DNA from: Sulfurimonas indica
Lineage (GTDB): Bacteria > Campylobacterota > Campylobacteria > Campylobacterales > Sulfurimonadaceae
DNA: 64,000 bases
Reading direction: 5' to 3'
Assembly (NCBI RefSeq): GCF_009192995.1
Contig: NZ_SDID01000005.1
Span: 102,471 to 166,470 of the forward strand
The notes beneath the pieces were generated by a model. The model saw only the letters and a list, made by a program, of their open reading frames with translations, made no database searches and was not told the origin of the DNA. Below, piece by piece: positions 57,868-64,000 of this stretch. Position numbers and translations under genes: made by a program. Within the stretch, counting starts at the first letter, position 1. Each line of letters opens with the position of its first letter.

Positions 57868-59031
57868 GTGAAAAACATTGATTCGAATGTTATTGCGATT
57901 GGTTGGGTCAGTTTTTTTACAGATATGGCGTCAGCTATGGTGACGACATTGCTACCTATTTTTGTAGTTTATGTTTTGGATGAGGGTGTTGACAAGCTTG
58001 GTTATATTATCGCTATTGCAACATTTGTATCGTATGCACTCCGAATTCTGTTTGGATACTTGAGTGACAGGTATCAGATAGTCAAACCTTTTGTAGCAGG
58101 GGGCTATCTGATATCTGCACTCACAAAACCATTGCTTGCGTTTTCATACTCCTATACTTCTGTTGCATTGCTTCGTTCGTTAGAGAGGATGGGAAAAGCC
58201 ATAAGAAGTGCTTCTAAAGATGCACTTATCAGTAGTTACAGTAAAAAAGAGAAAGAGGGGAAGAGTTTTGGTTTTCATAAGATGATGGATGTCTCAGGGG
58301 AGATGCTGGGCTCACTCATCATTGTGTTCGTATTTTTCTTCTCTTCTATACAGAATGAAACGCTTATCAGAGGTATATTTGCCTGGACATTTTTACCTGG
58401 AATGATGGGTGTTTTTATAGTACTGTTTTTTGTAAAAGATACACCGAAAAAAGAGAAAAAAAGTAATTTTGTAATTCAAAAAGAGGATTATAGGCTTTTT
58501 TGGGTTTTAGGAAGTTACTTTTTCTTTCTACTGTTTTTTATGAGTGACCAATATTTTTTACTGCGTGCAAAAGATGTTGGAATGACACTTTCACAGATTC
58601 CTCTCTTGGCTATTACTTCAACTTTGACACAAGTGGTTTTAAGTTACTACAGCGGAGTACTTATAGATAAAATGGGTGCTAAAATCATACTTTTGTTTGC
58701 GTATGTTTTTGGGATTTTCTCACTTCTATCGATGGAGTATGAGTTGGTATGGTTGTCATTTGCTTTCTTTGGAGCTTTTACTGTTGTATCTTTAAATGCT
58801 ATGCGTGTATATATCTCTAAAAATGCGATCTCCCAAGGTTTTGTATATGGTGTTTTTTATGGGGGTATTGCAATCTTCAGTGCAGTTGGTGCTTTGTTGA
58901 TAGGTCTTATCTGGTCACGGTACAGTTTTTATGTTGCGATAAACTTTTCGCTTTCTGGTGCAGTGTTTATCACGATTTTGCTTCTGGGAACTATTCTTTT
59001 TACTAAGAAAAACAAAGGTGTTGTTAAGTGA
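57868..59031 (+). CDS. MFS transporter
   Basis: The 387 residues have about eleven or twelve hydrophobic segments. The loop between helices 2 and 3 reads GYLSDRYQIVKP, a good MFS motif A. GTG start at 57868, with AAAAGGTG upstream. It is the last gene of the tolC-adaptor-permease-ATPase run, eleven bases after the ATPase gene. Together these suggest an exported compound that is also moved across the inner membrane, but no substrate can be named. Confidence 0.88.
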   Translation: MKNIDSNVIAIGWVSFFTDMASAMVTTLLPIFVVYVLDEGVDKLGYIIAIATFVSYALRILFGYLSDRYQIVKPFVAGGYLISALTKPLLAFSYSYTSVALLRSLERMGKAIRSASKDALISSYSKKEKEGKSFGFHKMMDVSGEMLGSLIIVFVFFFSSIQNETLIRGIFAWTFLPGMMGVFIVLFFVKDTPKKEKKSNFVIQKEDYRLFWVLGSYFFFLLFFMSDQYFLLRAKDVGMTLSQIPLLAITSTLTQVVLSYYSGVLIDKMGAKIILLFAYVFGIFSLLSMEYELVWLSFAFFGAFTVVSLNAMRVYISKNAISQGFVYGVFYGGIAIFSAVGALLIGLIWSRYSFYVAINFSLSGAVFITILLLGTILFTKKNKGVVK

Positions 59032-59112
59032 TAATTTATAATAAAAGAGTACAATTTTTATGAGAAAGGATGAAAAGACATACTTATTGAAATAAACAAG
59101 AAGGATGAAAAA

Positions 59113-59331
59113 ATGAGTCAGCAAGATACGGTTATCAAAGAGTTGCTAAGTAGAAAAGGTGAGATTCAAAAAGAGTTAGAGCTTCTTTTTAAAGTAAATA
59201 TGAAAATTACAGACTGGGATGTTCCTGAGGCTGATGATAAAGAAGCGGCTAAGGTCTTAATTGATATGATGCAAGAAAAAATAGATGCAATCCGTGTAGA
59301 TATTGAAGCTGGAAAATATAACAATTATTAA
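59113..59331 (+). CDS. Small helical hypothetical protein
   Basis: The 72 residues form a likely two-helix coiled protein, acidic, with no signal or membrane segment (MSQQDTVIKELLSRKGEIQKE at the start would form a heptad-rich helix). AAGAAGGATGAAAAA precedes the ATG. It is followed thirteen bases later by another small helical acidic protein, suggesting a paired unit. Family not recognised. Confidence 0.65.
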   Translation: MSQQDTVIKELLSRKGEIQKELELLFKVNMKITDWDVPEADDKEAAKVLIDMMQEKIDAIRVDIEAGKYNNY

Positions 59332-59343
59332 AAAGGAAAAAGA

Positions 59344-59556
59344 ATGAGCGCACATAAACATAGAGAACATTTAGAAAAAATCAAAGATGCTGTTACAAAG
59401 GCAAAAGAGTTAAGTGACAATGAAAAAAGTGACAGTGTCAAACGTATTGAAGAGTGGTATGAAGAAGATAAGGCTTTTGGTCTTTTAAAAGAAGAGTTGT
59501 TAGAAGTGAGTGAATATTTTGAGACACTCTTTGCCGAACTGGGTTTAAGTAAATAA
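59344..59556 (+). CDS. Small helical hypothetical protein, paired with the preceding one
   Basis: The 70 residues are acidic and helical, with repeated K-E-L and E-E patterns (EHLEKIKDAVTKAKELSDNEK), resembling small DUF4404-like proteins, though the match is weak. AAAAGGAAAAAG precedes the ATG. The pair lies between the MFS gene and the membrane c-di-GMP protein gene, separated from the latter by 16 bases, so the three may be on one transcript. No function proposed. Confidence 0.65.
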   Translation: MSAHKHREHLEKIKDAVTKAKELSDNEKSDSVKRIEEWYEEDKAFGLLKEELLEVSEYFETLFAELGLSK

Positions 59557-59572
59557 GGCAGTTGGATACTAT

Positions 59573-61897
59573 ATGAACAGAGGGTTTCGAGTTTTTTTAG
59601 TCGGTTTTATCTTACTGGCAATTATATTTAGCTTTTCCTATATCTATACTACACAGCGTGTAGATGACTTAAAGGCTAAAAAATATCTCGAAATTTCAAA
59701 AGAGATGCGTAATGATCTTGAATTGTTGATACGTGAGAAGTCTGAAGCTGTACTGCTTGTCTGTTTGACACTCTCTGAAGATAAAATAGTCAAGAAGATA
59801 ATAAGAACAAAACAATATAGTAAATTGGCACTCAACAATCTTTCATCGCTACTCCAAAAATATACATCTTTAGATAATGTCTGGTTTCAAATCATTGATG
59901 ATAACGGTGTAAGTGTTTATAGGAGTTGGACATCGCAAAAAGGTGATAATGTAGCGAGTATTCGCTTGGATGTTGCAAAAATGATACGTCTCCCAAAGGT
60001 TATGTCGAAAATTAGTGTAGGAAAATTTGATTTAACTTTTAAATCAATGGTTCCTATTTATGATAAATATAACAGGTTTATAGGTATTATAGAGACTTTA
60101 GCAAAGTTTAACTCACTTGTTACCAAACTAGAAAGTAAGGGTTATGAGACTCTCATAGTTGTTGATAAACAGTACAAAAAACAACTTACACATTCAATTT
60201 CAGGTATCTTTATTAATGATTATTATATTGCTAATCCACACAGTAATGAGCATATTTTTAATATCTTAAAAAAACGAAATATCAATTATTTTACAGACAT
60301 TGATGACTATAAAATTGATGAACAAAATGGTTACCTTTTTACTGTTTTTAAAGTAGATGGCATTAATAATCGTCCGATGGCCTATTTCATCATATCAAAA
60401 CCACTGAGTGAAATAGATATAAGTGAGATATATCAGACAAGAGATAATATTATTAAAACACTTGTATTGATCTTTTTCTTTTTACTGCTCTTTTTATATA
60501 TTATCTATAATGTTAATTATAAGCGATTTATACAGCAGCAAAATGAGATACTTGAGTATGCTGTAGAAGAAAAGACAGAAGAGCTACAAAAACAGAGCAA
60601 GAAAATGAAATATCTTGCTCACCATGATGCTTTGACAGCACTACCAAATAAAAACCTTTTCCTTGATAGATTGAAGCAAGGTATTAAACATGCTAAAAGA
60701 GAACATCAATCTTTGGCTGTACTCTTTTTGGATTTAGACAGATTTAAAGAGGTCAATGATACCTATGGGCATGATGTCGGAGATGAACTACTTAAAAGTA
60801 TTGCAATTAGATTGCTTGCATGTGTGAGAGAAGATGATACCGTAGCTCGAATAGGTGGAGATGAATTTACTGTTTTACTGCCAAATACCAACCAGGTAAG
60901 TGTTATAAAAGTTATTGAAAAGATTTTTGATGTTATGCGAAAACCATTTTTACTCTTAGGTGTAGAGATACATACAACTTTCAGTGTGGGTGTCAGTGTG
61001 TATAAGCAAGATGGGGAGAATCCTGATATCCTTCTGAGAAATGCAGATACAGCTATGTATAAAGCAAAAGATAGCGGGAAAAATACCTATCAGTTTTATA
61101 ATGAGAAAATGACGGAATTAGTCAGAAAACGACTAGAATTAGATGCCGATATCAGAAATGGTTTGCGTAAGGGTGAGTTTGAAGCTTACTATCAACCAAA
61201 AATAGATGCAACAACACTGCGTATTGTAGGACTTGAAGCACTTATTCGATGGAAGCATCCGACAAAAGGTCTACTTTATCCTATAGAGTTTATTCCTTTT
61301 GCTGAAGAGATAGGATTAATTGTAGAGATTGACAGATATATGCTGGAACACTGTGTAAAACAACTTGTAGAGTGGAGAGCCGTTGGATATAATACTGGAA
61401 AACTCTCCATCAACATCTCTACGAAAAAACTTGAAAGTGAAGATTTTAGAAGTGAGCTTTACCAACTCGTTGAGAAGAGTCGTGTAGATACGAAATTTTT
61501 AGAACTGGAGATTTTAGAGTCTCAGATTATGAAAGATCCGGAACGTTCTATTGACATTTTACGCTCTATTAGAAGTCTTGGTATCTCTATTGCCATTGAT
61601 GATTTTGGTACAGGTTACTCATCATTGTCTTACTTGAAAAAACTTCCAGTTTCTCAACTAAAAATTGATAGAAGTTTTGTTATGGAGATACCTGAGGATG
61701 AAGATGATGCTGCTATTGTAAAAACAATTATTGATTTGGCAAGAAACTTAGAGCTTGAGACAATTGCTGAAGGTGTGGAGACAGAAGGACAGGTTGAGTT
61801 TTTAGTACAAGCAGGATGTCATAATATCCAAGGTTTCTACTATTCAAAAGCACTTTCAAAAGTAGATTGTGAAGCATTTATGAAAAAATACTCGTAA
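59573..61897 (+). CDS. Membrane Cache-GGDEF-EAL protein (bifunctional c-di-GMP enzyme)
   Basis: The 774 residues have helix 1 (residues 6-24), a periplasmic double-Cache-type sensor (about 30-290), helix 2 (294-314), a short coiled linker, GGDEF (about 345-505) and EAL (about 520-774). The GGDEF motif is intact (428-432), with an inhibitory-site RxxD at 419-422, five residues before it. The EAL motif is at 555-557 with DDFGTGYSSL downstream. Both making and breaking c-di-GMP are possible, as for many such proteins. The ligand of the Cache domain is unknown. Confidence 0.92.
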   Translation: MNRGFRVFLVGFILLAIIFSFSYIYTTQRVDDLKAKKYLEISKEMRNDLELLIREKSEAVLLVCLTLSEDKIVKKIIRTKQYSKLALNNLSSLLQKYTSLDNVWFQIIDDNGVSVYRSWTSQKGDNVASIRLDVAKMIRLPKVMSKISVGKFDLTFKSMVPIYDKYNRFIGIIETLAKFNSLVTKLESKGYETLIVVDKQYKKQLTHSISGIFINDYYIANPHSNEHIFNILKKRNINYFTDIDDYKIDEQNGYLFTVFKVDGINNRPMAYFIISKPLSEIDISEIYQTRDNIIKTLVLIFFFLLLFLYIIYNVNYKRFIQQQNEILEYAVEEKTEELQKQSKKMKYLAHHDALTALPNKNLFLDRLKQGIKHAKREHQSLAVLFLDLDRFKEVNDTYGHDVGDELLKSIAIRLLACVREDDTVARIGGDEFTVLLPNTNQVSVIKVIEKIFDVMRKPFLLLGVEIHTTFSVGVSVYKQDGENPDILLRNADTAMYKAKDSGKNTYQFYNEKMTELVRKRLELDADIRNGLRKGEFEAYYQPKIDATTLRIVGLEALIRWKHPTKGLLYPIEFIPFAEEIGLIVEIDRYMLEHCVKQLVEWRAVGYNTGKLSINISTKKLESEDFRSELYQLVEKSRVDTKFLELEILESQIMKDPERSIDILRSIRSLGISIAIDDFGTGYSSLSYLKKLPVSQLKIDRSFVMEIPEDEDDAAIVKTIIDLARNLELETIAEGVETEGQVEFLVQAGCHNIQGFYYSKALSKVDCEAFMKKYS

Positions 61898-61913
61898 AGG
61901 ATGTCGTATAGAT

Positions 61914-62234
61914 ATGCAGATGGTTGTTGATTCCCTAAGACAAAAGGGTAAAATTTTTAAAAAGATGCAAGAGATCCCACCGAAGGATTTAGGTATTAGA
62001 AACAGAATCAAAATCTATAAAGCAACTGATGTTAATGGTTATTTTTGGACTATTTTTGCAGTAAGTCAAAAGAGTAGAATTTTGATGAAAGATGTGCATA
62101 AATTTGAAGAGATTTATGCAAAGCTGACACTTTTTTGTGAACATAACTTTAAGTATAAGATTCTTTTCATCGATGCACCGCTTTGTTCTAAAGCTGCAAA
62201 AGCCTTTAAAGAAGCAGGCTGGAAAATCCAGTAA
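61914..62234 (+). CDS. Hypothetical protein upstream of coaX
   Basis: The 106 residues are basic and mixed alpha/beta, with no signal or membrane segment. The N-terminal part (VDSLRQKGKIFKKM) is helical. The middle (YFWTIFAVSQKSRIL) is beta-like, and the end (HNFKYKILFIDAPLCSKAAKAFKEAGWKI) has a beta-strand then a helix, as in a small Rossmann-type or nuclease-like domain. I do not recognise the family. Its stop overlaps the coaX start (TAATG), so they are co-translated. Confidence 0.7.
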   Translation: MQMVVDSLRQKGKIFKKMQEIPPKDLGIRNRIKIYKATDVNGYFWTIFAVSQKSRILMKDVHKFEEIYAKLTLFCEHNFKYKILFIDAPLCSKAAKAFKEAGWKIQ

Positions 62235-62860
62235 TGTTACTGTGTGACATTGGAAATACCTCATATCATTTTTTAAAGGGTGATAAAGAGTTTAAAAAGG
62301 ATGTAGATACATTTGATCCTTCAACTATAAAAGAGAGAACTTATTATATCTCTGTAAATAAAGCTGTCTCTCAAAAACTACATCTTTTAGAGAATTGGAT
62401 AGACCTCTCCTCTTTCATTGATTGGGAGAAATATTATGAGACAATGGGTGTTGACAGAATTTTTGCCATAGAAGCAGTTGAGAATGGTATAATCATTGAT
62501 GCCGGCTCTGCGATAACCGTTGATGTGGTTCATAATGGAGCATTTGAAGGAGGATTTATCTATCCTGGACTAAAAGCCATAGAACTCGCATATAAAAATA
62601 TTTCTCCTGTTTTGGAAACTACAATAAATTTTGAATTGGATATGAGCTGTTTGCCAAAGAATACCCATAATGCAATCAGTTATGCCTATTTAAAACCTTT
62701 ACGGGATGAAGTGCTCTCACATAATTTACCTATTATATTGACCGGTGGTGATGCAAGTCAACTGAAAAAGATATTTCCAGAAGCAAAAGTAGAAACAAAA
62801 TTGATTTTCACATCTATGCAGAAAATCATTGCCTCTGGTAGTGTAAAAATAACTGTGTAA
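62234..62860 (+). CDS. coaX: Type III pantothenate kinase CoaX
   Basis: First step of coenzyme A synthesis, phosphorylating pantothenate. The N-terminal motif LLCDIGNTSYHF (DxGNT) binds the phosphates, and the second motif GIIIDAGSAITVDVV and the EGGFIYPGLKA block are typical of type III enzymes. The 208-residue length is short for this family (about 250), as in other Campylobacterota. The ATG overlaps the previous stop. An insertion sequence follows within 60 bases. Confidence 0.92.
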   Translation: MLLCDIGNTSYHFLKGDKEFKKDVDTFDPSTIKERTYYISVNKAVSQKLHLLENWIDLSSFIDWEKYYETMGVDRIFAIEAVENGIIIDAGSAITVDVVHNGAFEGGFIYPGLKAIELAYKNISPVLETTINFELDMSCLPKNTHNAISYAYLKPLRDEVLSHNLPIILTGGDASQLKKIFPEAKVETKLIFTSMQKIIASGSVKITV

Positions 62861-62877
62861 ATTCTAAAAATGAGAAT

Positions 62878-62896
62878 ATTTGGTATAGTACCAAAT
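62878..62896. repeat. Perfect inverted repeat upstream of the IS256-type transposase
   Basis: ATTTGGTA and TACCAAAT face each other across TAG, between the coaX stop and the transposase ATG. It may be part of the element's left end or its promoter control. The exact IS boundary was not identified; no target duplication can be checked because the right end is missing. Confidence 0.35.
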
Positions 62897-62920
62897 ATAA
62901 ATTTATTAAGGATTTACATA

Positions 62921-63967
62921 ATGAGTTTATTAAATAAAGAAGAGTTAAGAAGACAGATAAGAGAAGGTAAGGAGATAAGCCTTGATGGAATTTTAGATGA
63001 ATTCAAAGGCTTACTCAAAGAGGCACTGCAAACAGCCAGTGAAGAGGAGTTGACTGCACATTTAGGATATAACAAATATCAACCATCAGATAACCCGAAT
63101 TATTGCAACGGGCATAGTAAAAAAACCTTAAAATCAAAATATGGTGAGATTAATGTAGCGATACCTAGAGACAGAGATGGTTCATTTGAACCACAACTGG
63201 TAAAAAAGAGAGAAAGACTTCTTGATGGTAGTGAAGATTTAATCTTGTCACTCTATACCAAAGGTATGAGTGTCAGAGATATACAGCATCACCTTGATGA
63301 TTTATATGGCTATGAACTTTCAGAACAGACAATATCCAATATCACAAGCGCAATTATTGAAAAAGCAAAAGAGTGGCAGAATCGTCCACTTGAAGCGATC
63401 TATCCAATTATCTTTATGGACGCAACCGTTTTAAAAATAAGAGTAGATAGAGTTGTTAAAAATATTGCAGCATACATAATGCTTGGCATCACCCTTGATG
63501 GTAAAAAAGAGATTATTGGTATTTGGATAGGAGAAAATGAGACAAGCAAATATTGGCTCACACTTCTTAATGAACTCAAAAACCGAGGTGTTGAGGATGT
63601 GCTTATATTTGCTATAGATGGTCTTAATGGATTTAATCAAGCAATACAAGCAGTTTACCCAAAAGCTGAAATTCAAAGATGCATAGTGCATCAAATACGA
63701 AGCTCTTTGAGATATGTGTCTTGGAAAGATAGAAAAGCAGTTGCAAATGACTTAAAAGCAATATACACTGCACCTACTGAAGAAGATGGACAGCTTGCCC
63801 TTACAGAATTTAATGATATTTGGGGTAAAAAATATCCACATATTACTCTGTCTTGGCAATCTAACTGGAATGAACTTGCAACTTTTTATAAATATCCAGA
63901 AGCTATAAAAAAGCTGATTTATACGACTAATCCGATTGAATCACTTAATTCCAATATCAAACTGTAG
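62921..63967 (+). pseudogene. IS256-family transposase, 3' truncated
   Basis: This is a DDE transposase of the IS256 (Mutator-like) family, starting MSLLNKEELRRQ at an ATG preceded by TTAAGGATT. The catalytic Asp residues are in IFMDATVLK and FAIDGLNGF, and the Glu in TNPIESLNS. Typical members continue for about 40-50 more residues after that Glu, but here the frame stops soon after, at 63965-63967, where the sequence turns abruptly GC-rich. That fits interruption by another element. If so, this copy is unlikely to move by itself. 348 residues from 62921; the frame upstream to 62870 precedes the ribosome site. Confidence 0.88.
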
Positions 63968-64000
63968 GCACGCATCCCATTTGGCCACCCCGCGCATTTT
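63963..64000. mobile_element. Possible end of a second insertion sequence (IS21-like?)
   Basis: The final 38 bases start TGTAGGCACGC and then run through TTTGGCCACCCCGCG. They are far richer in G and C than the preceding DNA, begin with TGT as IS21-family ends do, and break the transposase frame at once. Only the terminus is visible, so the family is a guess. Confidence 0.45.

Larger units (their letters stand above)
62921..64000 (+). mobile_element. IS256-family element, interrupted, continuing past the window
   Basis: The element is recognised from its transposase; the left end lies between 62861 and 62920 and the right end is outside the window. It sits directly after coaX and is the only clear insertion sequence here. 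Confidence 0.8.

Noticed and set aside
62861..62920. A precise left boundary for the IS256-type element
   Set aside because: An inverted repeat is present, but without the right end there is no matching terminal repeat or target duplication to fix the boundary.

Overview
The window is AT-rich bacterial chromosome from the Campylobacterota (Epsilonproteobacteria), most like the free-living Sulfurimonas group. The pointers are the gene order pheS-pheT-aroA-ispH-rpsA-(membrane protein)-serA next to a HIT gene, a DUF2018 (HP0242-type) protein, a UbiD-type decarboxylase downstream of hemC, frequent TTG starts, and strong -10 boxes (TATAAT or TGnTATAAT) without clear -35 elements. No rRNA, tRNA or CRISPR array was recognised. 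No gene-free stretch exceeds 300 bases.

Layout. 1-330: 3' end of a MATE-type exporter gene. 349-5323: ligA, a UPF0178 gene, tlyA, ribF and truD, tightly packed. 5320-13983: a cytosolic PAS-GGDEF-EAL protein, a cation diffusion facilitator, cmoB with a hotdog thioesterase, a methyltransferase, a metallo-beta-lactamase hydrolase, a DUF455 ferritin-like protein, a NosL-like lipoprotein or secreted protein, and a membrane NIT-PAS-HD-GYP receptor. 14170-18538: nadE, a DegT-family aminotransferase, lpxK, an HdeD-like protein and argB. 18585-27181: one long run, DUF2018, secreted protein, polyprenyl synthase, hemA, proS, fxsA, a Dsb-like thioredoxin, hemC and ubiD, joining haem and quinone synthesis. 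27279-31096: a small c-type cytochrome, argH, OsmC, a lytic transglycosylase and HIT. 31210-42729: pheS-pheT-aroA-ispH, a two-gene reverse-strand islet, then rpsA, a membrane protein and serA. 42775-48541: TolC, adaptor and an RND pump encoded as two half-genes. 48656-59556: a secreted YyaL-like protein, DUF4395, an amino-acid permease, a haem-binding protein and a TolC-adaptor-FtsX-ABC-MFS export cluster. 59573-62860: a membrane Cache-GGDEF-EAL protein, a small unknown and coaX. 62921-64000: an IS256-family transposase gene broken at its 3' end by what looks like the end of another insertion sequence.

How the genes work together. Three proteins point to cyclic-di-GMP control. One has an intact GGDEF and EAL, one has a degenerate GGDEF with a well-preserved EAL, and one has HD-GYP. 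Two envelope export systems are complete with their own TolC proteins. Several genes serve cytochrome-based respiration (hemA, hemC, polyprenyl synthase, UbiD, Dsb-like, NosL-like, two c-type haem proteins).

Observations most worth a second look: (i) the HD-GYP receptor reads back through a complete NIT domain and a membrane helix to a strong ribosome site followed by ATA, not ATG/GTG/TTG; (ii) a TraG-like remnant splits the normally contiguous ispH-rpsA operon; (iii) antisense inside that remnant, a -10 box, a perfect Shine-Dalgarno and a 32-codon membrane peptide ORF lie in order; (iv) the RND pump is split cleanly in two, with histidine clusters at the split; (v) the 10-bp palindrome CTCACGTGAG occurs eight times, always inside genes as codons for Ser-Arg-Glu; (vi) a nested insertion lies at the right edge.
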